From an uncultured Bacteroidales bacterium (GTDB lineage Bacteria > Bacteroidota > Bacteroidia > Bacteroidales > UBA932): DNA of 64,000 nucleotides. Below, in pieces: positions 42,213-51,966 of this stretch. Below the pieces are notes generated by a model. That model made no database searches. It was not told where the DNA came from and saw only the letters and a list, made by a program, of their open reading frames with translations. Numbering within the stretch: position 1 is the first letter of the stretch; each line of letters starts with the position of its first letter. Position numbers and translations under genes: made by a program. The stretch lies in NCBI GenBank assembly GCA_947168525.1, contig CAMVMG010000006.1, forward strand, positions 33,419 through 97,418, in the 5' to 3' direction.

Positions 42213-42896
42213 CTAGAACAGTGACTTCACGGCGAACCAGATCACCGGAACCAGCAGCGAGGGAATGTAGTTGAGCGTTTTGCAGTCCTTGATTCTCAGG
42301 ATGGAAAGTCCTGAGGCCAGGATGAGCACGCCCCCCACGACGGCCAGCTCGTTCACCAGGGTGCCCTGCAGCATCTCGCTGGTGGAAGCAAGCTTGGCAA
42401 TCAGGAAAATGCTCCCCTGCCAGAGGAACAGGATGGGAGCGGCCAGGATCATGCCGATGCCGAAGGTGGTGGCAAAGACCGTTGAGGTAACCAGGTCCAG
42501 CGTGGAATTGGTGAACAGGAAGGTATTGTCCCCCTGCAGGGCGCTGAGGACGGGCCCCACGATGGAAAAGGTGCCGATGCAGTACAGGAGACAGGCCGAT
42601 ATGAGCCCGGTGGCCAGGTTCTCCCCTCCCCTTTTGGCAATGGCCCGCTGCACGCGGCCGTCCAGATCCAGCGCCGTTCCCACAAGCCCGCCGATGGCGA
42701 GGCTGAGGATGAACAGCACCGGAAACTCGCTCTTGGTGATGTTCTGGGCAAAGGAATTGACGCCCAGGGCGATGGAAGCCAGGCCCATGGCGTTGAACAG
42801 GGTGTTGGTATACTTTTCCCCGAGCCCTTTCTTGAAAAGGGTCCCGGCCAGCGTTCCCACAATAATACAGGCAGTATTTACGACTGTTCCAATCAT
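42213..42896 (-). CDS. DUF554-family membrane protein
   Basis: MIGTVVNTACIIVGTLAGTLFKKGLGEKY, multiple TM segments, FSIVGPVLSALQGDNTFLFTNSTLDLVTSTVFAT. Confidence 0.9.
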   Translation of the reverse strand: MIGTVVNTACIIVGTLAGTLFKKGLGEKYTNTLFNAMGLASIALGVNSFAQNITKSEFPVLFILSLAIGGLVGTALDLDGRVQRAIAKRGGENLATGLISACLLYCIGTFSIVGPVLSALQGDNTFLFTNSTLDLVTSTVFATTFGIGMILAAPILFLWQGSIFLIAKLASTSEMLQGTLVNELAVVGGVLILASGLSILRIKDCKTLNYIPSLLVPVIWFAVKSLF

Positions 42897-42975
42897 CCCG
42901 ATTGCAAAGATAAGAATAAATCCTTACCCTCTGGTGCCCAGAACAAGTTATTTAACAAACATGCCTGTAACAGGG

Positions 42976-44145
42976 TTACTTTTGGAAAATTAACTGGACG
43001 AAGGCGGCCAGGTTACGCCGCCATACCTTCCATTCATGGGCGCCGGGATACTGTTCCCAGACGACGCCCTTGTAGCCTTTGGCTTCCAGCTTTTCCTTGA
43101 AATCCAGCATGCCGTCGATCCGGTTGTCTTCCGTGCCGCAGGCAAGGTAGATCACATCGAACCGGTTGTACTTTTCCGGAGCGGTGTACATGCCCGGGAA
43201 AAGGGCTTCCGCGTCGAACGGAGCGCCGCCAATGGCCGACGAGCCAATGAGCCCGGAAGAGAAAATGCCCACGTTGGCGAACTTGTCCACGTTGCGGAAG
43301 GCGATGAAGAAGGACTGTCCGCCGCCCATGGAAAGTCCCGCCACGGCGCGTCCCTTCCTGTTTTTGATTACGGGATAGTTCTTCTCGATGTACGGGAGGA
43401 CATCGGCCACCAGCGAGGAGTAGTTGTCGAAGTTGGAGGCGTATTGTTTTACATCGGCCTTTACGGGGATGCCCAGGGTCTGGGCAGCGTACTGGTTGGG
43501 ATTGCCGTTGGGCATCACCACCAGCATGGGTTGTGCCTTCCCGGCAGCAATCAGGTTGTCCAGGATCTGGCAGGTGCGGCCCAGGGTGCTCCAGGCATCT
43601 TCGTCACCGCCGCCGCCATGCAGGAGATAAAGCACCGGATACCTGGTCTTTCCGCTCCGGTCGAAGCCGAAAGGCGTGTAAACGTACATCCGGCGGGTCA
43701 TGTCGTTCTCGGCCGAATAGTACCAGACATGCTCCACGTTGCCGGGCCTGGGGCTCTGGGCATAGTCGTCGGCAAAGCCGCCGGGCACCAGGAAGGCGTT
43801 CATGTACCGGGCACCGTCCCGTTGCACGAAGACATTGGCAGGATCCAATACGGACACGCCATCTACCACAAAAGTATACGTATAGAGTTCCGGCTCGGGT
43901 CTGGGCACCGTCACAGACCATACGCCGTCCTGTCCCTGAGCCATGGGAAGGGCCGACGGGAGATAGCCCAGCCAGGATGCGGAAACCTGCACCTGGCGCG
44001 CCTTGGGGGCGATGAAACGGAAAGTGACGCTCTCTTCCGACAGTTCGGGAGACGTGACGCCCCTGCGGAACAGGAGCGAGTTCATTTCCTGTGCTCCGGC
44101 GCAGACCGCAGCCAGCAGGCTCAAAAGGCAGAGAATTCTTTTCAT
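42976..44145 (-). CDS. Secreted esterase with N-terminal E-set domain (enterochelin/feruloyl esterase-like)
   Basis: [60 protein letters not shown]. Confidence 0.9.
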   Translation of the reverse strand: MKRILCLLSLLAAVCAGAQEMNSLLFRRGVTSPELSEESVTFRFIAPKARQVQVSASWLGYLPSALPMAQGQDGVWSVTVPRPEPELYTYTFVVDGVSVLDPANVFVQRDGARYMNAFLVPGGFADDYAQSPRPGNVEHVWYYSAENDMTRRMYVYTPFGFDRSGKTRYPVLYLLHGGGGDEDAWSTLGRTCQILDNLIAAGKAQPMLVVMPNGNPNQYAAQTLGIPVKADVKQYASNFDNYSSLVADVLPYIEKNYPVIKNRKGRAVAGLSMGGGQSFFIAFRNVDKFANVGIFSSGLIGSSAIGGAPFDAEALFPGMYTAPEKYNRFDVIYLACGTEDNRIDGMLDFKEKLEAKGYKGVVWEQYPGAHEWKVWRRNLAAFVQLIFQK

Positions 44146-44161
44146 GGAGATATGGATGGGA

Positions 44162-44659
44162 TTAGTCGTTTTCTGTGCGGAGCATCCCCCGGTAGCTGAT
44201 GTCGTCCCGGTTACGGCAGTGGACGGTAATGTCGGCCTGGCCGTTTTCGAAGATGTTCAGGGTGTAGACAAAGATGTCTTCATCGGTCTTGACTGTGGCC
44301 TTGATGGTCCGCCTGCCGGGGGCGGTGACGGTGTCTGAATAGTCCAGGATTTTCTCCTCGAAGGAGAAGGCGTTGCCGCCGCCATAGGCGCTCTGCCGGG
44401 AAACCCCGAAGTACGGGAGATGTGAATGCAAGGTTTCGCCGTCGATCCGGATGGAGTAGGAATTCACGGCCTGTGCCCTGCCGCGGAGGGGAATCATATA
44501 ATTGATGTCGATTCTGTACGAGCGGCTATTCAGCTTTCCCTGGACCAGCTGTGCGGTCTTGTGCTCCTCTGCCCGCCTTTCCTCGGCGGTTTGCAGGGCA
44601 GTCCCGCAGGCGCTCACCAGCAGGACGGTCACGAGGGCGATAAGATGGAACTGCTTCAT
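44162..44659 (-). CDS. DUF4251-like lipoprotein
   Basis: MKQFHLIALVTVLLVSACGTALQT lipobox; SRSYRIDINYMIPLRGRAQAVNSYSIRIDGETLHSHLPYFGVSRQSAYGGGNAFSF. Confidence 0.75.
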   Translation of the reverse strand: MKQFHLIALVTVLLVSACGTALQTAEERRAEEHKTAQLVQGKLNSRSYRIDINYMIPLRGRAQAVNSYSIRIDGETLHSHLPYFGVSRQSAYGGGNAFSFEEKILDYSDTVTAPGRRTIKATVKTDEDIFVYTLNIFENGQADITVHCRNRDDISYRGMLRTEND

Positions 44660-44852
44660 ATGTGTTCTTTTTACGTTGAGCGCATAAAGATACAAAATAA
44701 AAGGAGAACGACAACCTTTTGGGTCTCCTCCGACACTTGACCCGTCCTGATTCTTGTTGACAGATTATAATAGACTTTTCGAACTAAAGTCCTGATGATT
44801 GTATAGGTGTCCTGACATCTGTTGTCAAAGATAATACTATTTCTTTTGTTTT

Positions 44853-45167
44853 TCAGGACTCTCGTTTGTCTATAACCTCCAGATAGAAGCTCACCGGTCT
44901 GAATCCATCATTACAGGAGATCATCGCGCTCATCGGGTTCTTCATCCATCCATCGAAGAAATTACCCTTTCCACGTGCAAGAGCTTCCACAAATTCCCTC
45001 ATAGAGCTCCAAGCCGAAGGGCACATACCCTCCGGGCACTTACCCTCTACCGATATCCACTGCTGACCTTCCACAACATCACAGGCATGCTCGATGGGGT
45101 TTTCGTATTTTGCCATCAAGTCGGGGTAAGAGGTTTTTCTGATGGCTGTGATTCTTACTTTGTTCAT
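44853..45167 (-). CDS. TIGR04076-like small protein
   Basis: MNKVRITAIRKTSYPDLMAKYENP...CDVVEGQQWISVEGKCPEGMCPSAWSSMREFVEALARG. Confidence 0.75.
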   Translation of the reverse strand: MNKVRITAIRKTSYPDLMAKYENPIEHACDVVEGQQWISVEGKCPEGMCPSAWSSMREFVEALARGKGNFFDGWMKNPMSAMISCNDGFRPVSFYLEVIDKRES

Positions 45168-45225
45168 AGAATTACGATTATTCCGGGCCGATTGTTTCTG
45201 CGCACGCGCCGCATCTTTTCGTAAC

Positions 45226-45657
45226 TTAACTATTGGGCTTCCTTACCAATCTGCAGGGTTCTTCGCCGGGGAACTGGCTGCTTTCCAGGCAACCTTCCCG
45301 ATAGCGGAGTTCCAGGGTTGTTCCGTCGTCCATATGAAGGGTAAGGACGTCGGCCCCGATGGTATATGTGCCGCTCTGTTCATACTCCCGGGAGAAACCG
45401 GGCTGGACGTCTATTGTGCCGTCCGGATTCATATACATACCAGGATGGGGCGGCAAGGTGCTCCGGCAGGTCATCTTAAAGTCTTTCCCGCTGGGGAAAC
45501 TCAATTCGACGGCGGTGGTCTCATACCCGGCATCGGCCACAAACATACGGTACTCGCCGGTCCAGACGGTATCTTTGAACGTGTTTTTCTTCATAATGGA
45601 GCAGGATGCTAAGATTAAAACCATAGCCAAAAGGCCGATAAAGCGACTGTGTGCCAT
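45226..45657 (-). CDS. Small hypothetical lipoprotein
   Basis: MAHSRFIGLLAMVLILASCSIMKKNTFKDTVWTGEYRMF: lipobox and beta-rich body. Confidence 0.65.
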   Translation of the reverse strand: MAHSRFIGLLAMVLILASCSIMKKNTFKDTVWTGEYRMFVADAGYETTAVELSFPSGKDFKMTCRSTLPPHPGMYMNPDGTIDVQPGFSREYEQSGTYTIGADVLTLHMDDGTTLELRYREGCLESSQFPGEEPCRLVRKPNS

Positions 45658-45840
45658 AACTCTCGATGCTGAATGGGAAGTATTATGCAAATATAGCAAT
45701 TCTTCCCAGAATCACTGTCACCAGATTCCAGGTACGACGGGCCGATGGTGTCATCGGAAACCAGGCCGAAGCGCATGGAGTCCAATCTCGTCCATGAAAA
45801 ACGCCCAAAACGTGGACGAAACCAAAACCCTCCGGGCACG

Positions 45841-45869
45841 AAAAAACCCGCCGCTTGGCGGGTTTTTCT
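45841..45869 (-). terminator. Rho-independent terminator downstream of tRNA-Arg
   Basis: Minus strand AAAAACCCGCCAAGCGGCGGGTTTTTT. Confidence 0.85.
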
Positions 45870-45870
45870 G

Positions 45871-45942
45871 TAGCCCCACGAGGAATCGAACCTCGATTTA
45901 AAGTTTAGGAAACTTCCGTTCTATCCGTTGAACTATGAGGCC
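45871..45942 (-). tRNA. tRNA-Arg(CCT)
   Basis: Minus strand GGCCTCATAGTTCAACGGATAGAACGGAAGTTTCCTAAACTTTAAATCGAGGTTCGATTCCTCGTGGGGCTA folds as a cloverleaf; anticodon loop TTCCTAA; CCA not encoded. Confidence 0.93.
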
Positions 45943-45960
45943 GACATAAAAAAGAGCGTC

Positions 45961-46143
45961 TTATTCAGCGCTCTTGACGATAATCTGACGACCACGATAG
46001 TAACCGCACTCAGGGCATACGCGGTGATACATTACCGTTGCGCCGCAATTGGGGCAAGTAGCCAGGGTGGGAACGGGAGCGAAGTCGTGCGTTCTTCTCT
46101 TGTCTCTCCGCTGCTTGGAGAGTTTGTGTTTCGGATGTGCCAT
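45961..46143 (-). CDS. rpmF: 50S ribosomal protein L32
   Basis: MAHPKHKLSKQRRDKRRTHDF...CPNCGATVMYHRVCPECGYYRGR. Confidence 0.97.
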   Translation of the reverse strand: MAHPKHKLSKQRRDKRRTHDFAPVPTLATCPNCGATVMYHRVCPECGYYRGRQIIVKSAE

Positions 46144-46163
46144 TGTTTATATCTTTTATATTG

Positions 46164-46685
46164 TTAATTAGCGTCAAAAAGTCCTTTCAGGGCTGCGAAC
46201 GGGCTGCTCTCGGCAGCCTCCTCGTTCTCCTGCCCATGACCCAGAAACCGGACGGTGTCGGGGTTGCATCCGCCTTCCGGATGAACCCGCTGGATAGGCA
46301 AAGACAGGCAAAGGTAATCGTATACCGCCTGTCTCAGGTCCAGTTCCTTGTCCGTCACGCCTACGGGAAGGATTTCCCTTCCATCCTCGGAAAGATCCCC
46401 TTCCACGGCGTCGAACCGGACACTGAACCGCGGATTGGCCTCCACGGGCAAGGTGAGTGGCTCCAGGCAGCGGTCACAGGGAACCGTAACTGTTCCGCGC
46501 AAATGCAAATCTGCCGTAAGCCTGCGCGCACCCGCCTTCACAACCTTCACCTCAACGTCCACGTCCGCGTCCAGGATTTCTGTGTTGTCAAACGTTTGAA
46601 AGAACTCTAATCCTGCGTGGGAACGAAAGTTCCGCTCCCCTGCAGCCCAACCGTCCAAGGGTATGACCAAAGCGTCCATTGCCAC
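46164..46685 (-). CDS. DUF177 (YceD-like) protein
   Basis: Position upstream of rpmF; VTVPCDRCLEPLTLPVEANPRFSVRF. Confidence 0.9.
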   Translation of the reverse strand: MAMDALVIPLDGWAAGERNFRSHAGLEFFQTFDNTEILDADVDVEVKVVKAGARRLTADLHLRGTVTVPCDRCLEPLTLPVEANPRFSVRFDAVEGDLSEDGREILPVGVTDKELDLRQAVYDYLCLSLPIQRVHPEGGCNPDTVRFLGHGQENEEAAESSPFAALKGLFDAN

Positions 46686-46730
46686 AAAAACAGATTAAGG
46701 GGTGCAAAGATACGAATAATTTTTGGAATA

Positions 46731-48536
46731 TCAATCCTCAGTGGCCGAATTTCTCTTCCGATCCAGCGGATCCAGCTGGATTTTGCGCATCCGCATGTGG
46801 TTGGGCGTAATTTCCACCAGCTCGTCTTCCTGGATATACTCCAATGCCTCTTCCAGCGAAAACTTGATGGCAGGAGGCAGTACCACTTTCTCGTCCGATC
46901 CCGAAGCACGCACGTTGGTGAGCTTCTTGGTCTTGCAGATATTGATGTTCAAGTCCCTTTCGCGGGTGTGTTCTCCCACGACCTGGCCACCGTAAATCTC
47001 TTCCCCGGGCTCCACGAAGAAACGGCCGCGGTCCAGCAGCTTGTTCATGGAGTACGCGATGGCCTCACCGGTTTCCAGACTTACCAGAGAACCGTTGGTA
47101 CGCATCTCGATATCACCCTTGTAAGGCTGGTAATCCTTGAAGCGATGCGCCACCACAGCCTCTCCCTGCGTGGCAGTAAGGAGGTTGGAGCGGAGGCCCA
47201 TCAGGCCACGGGTGGGAATCTCAAACTCCAGCAGCGTCCGGTCTCCACGGGGTTCCATCCGCACCAGGGCGCCCTTCCGACGGGTAGAGAGCTCGATGGC
47301 TGCCCCCACGAACTGCTCAGGCACCTCGATAGAAAGCTCTTCGATAGGCTCACAGCGTTTTCCGCCGATAGTCTTGTCCAGCACCTTGGGCTGACCCACC
47401 TGCAGCTCGAAGCCTTCGCGGCGCATGGTCTCGATCAGCACCGACAGATGCAGCACGCCTCTGCCGTACACCACGAATGAATCGGCATTGACACCGGGTT
47501 TTACCCGAAGGGCGAGGTTCTTCTCCAGTTCCTTATCCAGGCGCTCTTTGATATGGCGGGAAGTGACGAACTTGCCGTCCTTGCCGAAGAACGGCGAATT
47601 GTTGATCATGAAGAGCATACTCATCGTGGGTTCGTCCACGGCGATGGGCGGCAGGGCCTCCGGATTCTCGAAATCGGCAATGGTATCGCCAATCTCGAAG
47701 CCTTCGATGCCCACCACGGCACAGATGTCACCGCACTGGACCTCGTCCACGTTGACCTTTCCCAAGCCCTCGAACACCATCAGCTGCTTGATCTTGCTCT
47801 TCTCCACCATGTCGTAACGCTTGCACAGGCTCACCGGCATGCCGGTTTTGAGCGAGCCCCGGGTGATGCGGCCCACGGCGATACGGCCTACGTAAGGAGA
47901 GTACTCCAGGGAAGATACCAGCATCTGCGGCGTACCTTCCTTGATCTCCGGGGCGGGAATCTCTTCCAGGATGGTGTCCAGCAGCGCCGTGATGTCGCCC
48001 GTCGGCTTTTTCCAGTCGTAGGACATCCAGCCCTGTTTGGCCGACCCGTAAATGGTCTTGAATTCCAGCTGGTCCTCGTTGGCACCCAGGTTGAACATGA
48101 GTTCAAACACTTCTTCCTGCACCTCGTCCGGGCGGCAGTTGGGCTTGTCTACCTTATTGATGACGACGATGGGTTTCTTCCCCATGTCAATGGCCTTGTT
48201 CAACACGAAACGCGTCTGGGGCATGCAGCCCTCGAAAGCGTCTACCAGCAACAGTACGCCGTCGGCCATGTTAAGCACACGCTCCACTTCTCCGCCGAAG
48301 TCACTGTGCCCGGGCGTGTCTATAATATTGATTTTTACACCTTTGTACGTAACGGAAACATTCTTCGCCAGGATGGTGATGCCCCTTTCACGCTCCAGGT
48401 CATTGTTGTCCAGGATGAGGTTCCCCAGATCTTCCGGCCGGCGGACCAGGTTGGCTTGATAGATCATCCTGTCTACCAGCGTGGTTTTGCCGTGGTCTAC
48501 ATGGGCGATGATGGCGATATTTCTGATGTCTTGCAT
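46731..48536 (-). CDS. typA: GTP-binding translation factor TypA/BipA
   Basis: IRNIAIIAHVDHGKTTLVDRMI; DNNDLERERGITILAKN; IIDTPGHSDFGGEVERVL. Confidence 0.98.
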   Translation of the reverse strand: MQDIRNIAIIAHVDHGKTTLVDRMIYQANLVRRPEDLGNLILDNNDLERERGITILAKNVSVTYKGVKINIIDTPGHSDFGGEVERVLNMADGVLLLVDAFEGCMPQTRFVLNKAIDMGKKPIVVINKVDKPNCRPDEVQEEVFELMFNLGANEDQLEFKTIYGSAKQGWMSYDWKKPTGDITALLDTILEEIPAPEIKEGTPQMLVSSLEYSPYVGRIAVGRITRGSLKTGMPVSLCKRYDMVEKSKIKQLMVFEGLGKVNVDEVQCGDICAVVGIEGFEIGDTIADFENPEALPPIAVDEPTMSMLFMINNSPFFGKDGKFVTSRHIKERLDKELEKNLALRVKPGVNADSFVVYGRGVLHLSVLIETMRREGFELQVGQPKVLDKTIGGKRCEPIEELSIEVPEQFVGAAIELSTRRKGALVRMEPRGDRTLLEFEIPTRGLMGLRSNLLTATQGEAVVAHRFKDYQPYKGDIEMRTNGSLVSLETGEAIAYSMNKLLDRGRFFVEPGEEIYGGQVVGEHTRERDLNINICKTKKLTNVRASGSDEKVVLPPAIKFSLEEALEYIQEDELVEITPNHMRMRKIQLDPLDRKRNSATED

Positions 48537-48668
48537 ATGATATGGTTTTCTCGGCTAAAGCGCTTCGCAGCGCATTTTCATAAATCTTGCAAAAATAACA
48601 TTTTTTGACGGAAAGACCATGGGCTTTTTTCAAGAATCGGATTTTGCCGTATCGGAGAAATTTTTTTC

Positions 48669-48795
48669 ATCGGCCTTGGAGGCCTTTCCAAGGCCGATTC
48701 CGCTGTCCGTTTTCGGGTTTGAAAAGTTTTTTACTGCATTTCAGCTTCCCGATTTCTCTACAAATCGGCCTTACAAGGTGCTGAAAGGCCGATTT
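48669..48795. repeat. Two palindromes sharing the core ATCGGCCTT/AAGGCCGAT
   Basis: 48669-48698 ATCGGCCTTGGA-GGCCTT-TCCAAGGCCGAT; 48762-48795 AAATCGGCCTT-N12-AAGGCCGATTT. Confidence 0.9.
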
Positions 48796-48863
48796 TAAAA
48801 ATAAACGTTTCTCATTTTGGTACACGGATAAGTTTTTTCAGCTTTGCAGCAAAACATACGGTT

Positions 48864-50474
48864 ATGAAAACTTTAAAACTAATCCTGACACTTCTGCTTC
48901 CGCTCCCAGGCCTGACGGCCTGCCAGAGCGATGGCTTCCCGGACGGGCCGCTCCGGCTCCCCCAGGGAGAGGTTTACCACGGAATGATCCAGCTGGGAGA
49001 AAAGCTGGAAGACCCTTACAAGACAGACAACATGAAGACGGCGCTGGCGGTGGCCTATCCCACCAAGGCCGACCGGGTTGACATCCAGACCACCGACCTG
49101 TATGTACGGTTCCTGCCTAAGGACGACAGCGAGCTCAGAACCCTGGAAAAAGCCGGCCTGTACCTGCTGGACCATCCGATGGACTACCAGATCCTGCGAG
49201 AAGGCGACTATTATCAGGATCCCGGCCTGGAGAAGGAACAGATTACCTGGCAGTACGCCCTTGTTCCCCGGGATTTCGAGTTTCCCAAAAAGATCCGCTA
49301 CGAACTGCTGCACGAGTGCTATCTTTCGGAACATGACCCGGCTACGCGGGCGTCCGATCCCGGGATAGACTGGGCCCGCGTAGAGGAGGAGGCCTTTCGG
49401 CTCACAGGGAATGAAGGCCTCTGGGTCCCGCCGACCAAAGCCGGTGGACAAGCCCCCGCCGGTCGTATCACCATCGAAGACCCGGATTGCAACGGAGGAA
49501 AGCCGTTCGGCCTGGCCAGTGTCATGGTGGCCTGCAATATCTTTGTAAAAATTGCTACTTGCTACACCGACCGGGACGGCTACTACCAGATGGAGACCCA
49601 GTTCTCCGGCGACCCGCGCTACCGCCTGGTTTTCAAGAATGAACAAGGATTCTGCATCGGCTTCAACTGGATTGTGGTGCCTGCATCGGTCTGCACCCTG
49701 GGCAAAGGCGGCCCGGAAGGGATCGACTTCAACATCACCCAGGAAAGCGACGACAACCTGTTCCGCCGCAGCGTCATCAACAATGCCGCATACGAGTATT
49801 ATACCCGCTGCAACGAGACCGACCTGGACATCGCACTGCCGCCGGCCGACCTGCGCATCTGGGTGTTCCCGGACATCGCCTCGTCCAGCGCCGCCATGCT
49901 CCACCATGGTGCTTTCCCAGAATTCAATGTGGTCCAGAAGCTGATGGAACAGTATCTGGGAGAGTATATGGCCGCCGTCACCTTCCTGGTGAGGCTCTTC
50001 GCCCCGGACATCACCATCGGCACGGAAAAAAGGAAAACCTATGCCGACCTGTACGACGCCACGGTGCACGAACTCGCCCACGCCAGCCACTATTCTCTGG
50101 CGGGAAACCAGTTCTGGGGACCCTACATCAAATACATCCTGGAATCGTTTGTCTCCGAAGGAGAGGAGGCTTACGGCACAGGCGGGAAGGACGGAGCAGG
50201 CTACTGTGAAGTGGGAGAGATGTGGGCCTACTTCATGGAAGCCTCCCTGTACAAAGACCGCTACAAAGTGCCGATGCCCACCTTCGGAACCTCCTACTGG
50301 TTCCATCCCGAAATCTTCTCCTACCTGTACGAGCGAGGCATGTCCCGGGGAGAAATCTTCCGGGCGCTGAAACCGGAGGTCTGCTCCACGGACGACCTCA
50401 GAGAAGAGCTTATATCCATGTACCCGGACCGAGAATCACTGATCAATGAAACCTTTACCCTCTATGGCAAATAA
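48864..50474 (+). CDS. Lipoprotein with HExxH motif (putative zinc metallopeptidase), otherwise uncharacterised
   Basis: MKTLKLILTLLLPLPGLTACQSDG lipobox; DATVHELAHASHYSLAGNQFWGPY; GGYYQ-type regulatory-like domain (FVKIATCYTDRDGYYQMETQFSG). Confidence 0.75.
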   Translation: MKTLKLILTLLLPLPGLTACQSDGFPDGPLRLPQGEVYHGMIQLGEKLEDPYKTDNMKTALAVAYPTKADRVDIQTTDLYVRFLPKDDSELRTLEKAGLYLLDHPMDYQILREGDYYQDPGLEKEQITWQYALVPRDFEFPKKIRYELLHECYLSEHDPATRASDPGIDWARVEEEAFRLTGNEGLWVPPTKAGGQAPAGRITIEDPDCNGGKPFGLASVMVACNIFVKIATCYTDRDGYYQMETQFSGDPRYRLVFKNEQGFCIGFNWIVVPASVCTLGKGGPEGIDFNITQESDDNLFRRSVINNAAYEYYTRCNETDLDIALPPADLRIWVFPDIASSSAAMLHHGAFPEFNVVQKLMEQYLGEYMAAVTFLVRLFAPDITIGTEKRKTYADLYDATVHELAHASHYSLAGNQFWGPYIKYILESFVSEGEEAYGTGGKDGAGYCEVGEMWAYFMEASLYKDRYKVPMPTFGTSYWFHPEIFSYLYERGMSRGEIFRALKPEVCSTDDLREELISMYPDRESLINETFTLYGK

Positions 50475-51021
50475 AAAGACCCTTCTCATCGCCCTCCTCG
50501 CGGCGTGCATCAGCCTTCCGTGCCACGCCCAGCGCTGGGCGCTCGCCACCAACATGCTGGACTACGCCAACTTCGGCACCCTGAACCTGGAAGGCAGCCT
50601 GGCCACCGGACAGCACTGGTCCATGACGGCCGTGGCCAAGTTCAATCCTTTCCATTACCAGAAAAAAGGAGAGCCGCTGTCGGCCCGGCAGCAGGTCTAT
50701 GGGCTGGGCGTGCGTTTCTGGCCCTGGCACGTCTATTCCGGCTGGTGGGCGGGAACCCGCCTGCAATACCAGGAATACAACCGCGGTGGCATCCGCGCCC
50801 CGGAAACCGACGAAGGAGACCGCTACGGGCTGGGACTGTCGGGCGGCTACTCCTACATGCTCAACGAACACCTGAACCTGGACATCGGCCTGGGCGTCTG
50901 GGGCGGATATGACCGCTATACCACCTATTCCTGCCCGGTCTGCGGTGTCACCCTGGATTCCGGGGAACGGAGTTTCATCCTGCCTTCCGACTTAATGCTC
51001 TCTGTGGTCTATGTTTTCTGA
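50464..51021 (+). CDS. DUF3575-like outer membrane protein
   Basis: Start MANKKTLLIALLAACISLPCHAQRWALATNMLDYANFGTLNLEGSLATGQHWSM; GLGVRFWPWHVYSGWWAGTRLQYQEYNRGG. Confidence 0.75.
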   Translation: MANKKTLLIALLAACISLPCHAQRWALATNMLDYANFGTLNLEGSLATGQHWSMTAVAKFNPFHYQKKGEPLSARQQVYGLGVRFWPWHVYSGWWAGTRLQYQEYNRGGIRAPETDEGDRYGLGLSGGYSYMLNEHLNLDIGLGVWGGYDRYTTYSCPVCGVTLDSGERSFILPSDLMLSVVYVF

Positions 51022-51778
51022 AAGGCTTCTCACAGCCCTGCGGAAAGCGCTTCCCGCCCTGCTCATTCTCTTAGTTGAGGCATCCTGCACCGTGAAAGAG
51101 AGCCGGGAAGACTGTCCGTGCGCCCTGTACATCCACCTGGAGAGCCTGCCCCTTTCCCCTGTCCATGTCCTTGTGACGGGGGAAGGGTTCAGGCAGGAGG
51201 TAGAAGTGTCTCGGGACACCGTACTGGTGGTGAGGCCGCCCAAAAGCGGAGCGCAAGTGCGGGCGGTAGCCGGCGCCAGCCTGGAAGGCGATGAAATGGT
51301 AACCATCCCCTATGGCTACGACAGCCCGCCCGTCTATCTGTTCGGAGCCAATGTGGACACCTCTCTGGACACCGCCAGCGTTAACATATTACTACAAAAG
51401 CACTTCTGCAACTTAACCATCCTCTTTGACGGGCCGGAAGGCTGGGGAGAGCCCTACTGGACAGAAGTGCGGGGGGACGTGGATGGCATCCGCTGGGACG
51501 GAACGCCCATGGAGGGTCCGTTCTCCTGCAGGCTGGACGGCGGAGAGCGCATCCGGCTCCCCCGCCAGCGGCCGGAACAACTTCTGCTGCTGGACATTAC
51601 CATGCCAGACCGGGTGGTACGAAGCTTTAATCTGGGCCACTATCTTCAAGAGGCCGGATTCTCCTGGACAGACCCGGACTTGGAAGACCGCACGCTGGAA
51701 ATCCAGCTCTCTGTCACCGCCCTCACCCTGCGGGTCGACAACTGGTCCCGCGTCATTCCTCTCGAAATTATCGTTTAA
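51011..51778 (+). CDS. FimB/Mfa2- or DUF5119-like cell surface lipoprotein
   Basis: LLVEASCTVKESREDCPCALYIHLESL lipobox followed by CP motif; located immediately downstream of DUF3575-like gene. Confidence 0.55.
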   Translation: MFSERLLTALRKALPALLILLVEASCTVKESREDCPCALYIHLESLPLSPVHVLVTGEGFRQEVEVSRDTVLVVRPPKSGAQVRAVAGASLEGDEMVTIPYGYDSPPVYLFGANVDTSLDTASVNILLQKHFCNLTILFDGPEGWGEPYWTEVRGDVDGIRWDGTPMEGPFSCRLDGGERIRLPRQRPEQLLLLDITMPDRVVRSFNLGHYLQEAGFSWTDPDLEDRTLEIQLSVTALTLRVDNWSRVIPLEIIV

Positions 51779-51828
51779 AAAATTTGTGATTCCAAAAAAA
51801 GTCCGTATATTTGCAGTCCAAAAATGAT

Positions 51829-51912
51829 GCGCGGATGGCGGAATTGGTAGACGCGCTACTCTCAGGAGGTAGTGTCCGAAAGGACGTGTCAGTTCGACTC
51901 TGATTTCGCGCA
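51829..51912 (+). tRNA. tRNA-Leu(CAG)
   Basis: GCGCGGATGGCGGAATTGGTAGACGCGCTACTCTCAGGAGGTAGTGTCCGAAAGGACGTGTCAGTTCGACTCTGATTTCGCGCA; long variable arm; anticodon loop CTCAGGA. Confidence 0.96.
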
Positions 51913-51913
51913 C

Positions 51914-51950
51914 AACAAAAAGGATGGCTTTTGAAGCCATCCTTTTTGTT
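51914..51950. terminator. Bidirectional rho-independent terminator between tRNA-Leu and hppA
   Basis: AACAAAAAGGATGGCTTTTGAAGCCATCCTTTTTGTT. Confidence 0.9.
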
Positions 51951-51966
51951 GCATGCCCAAACGCAA

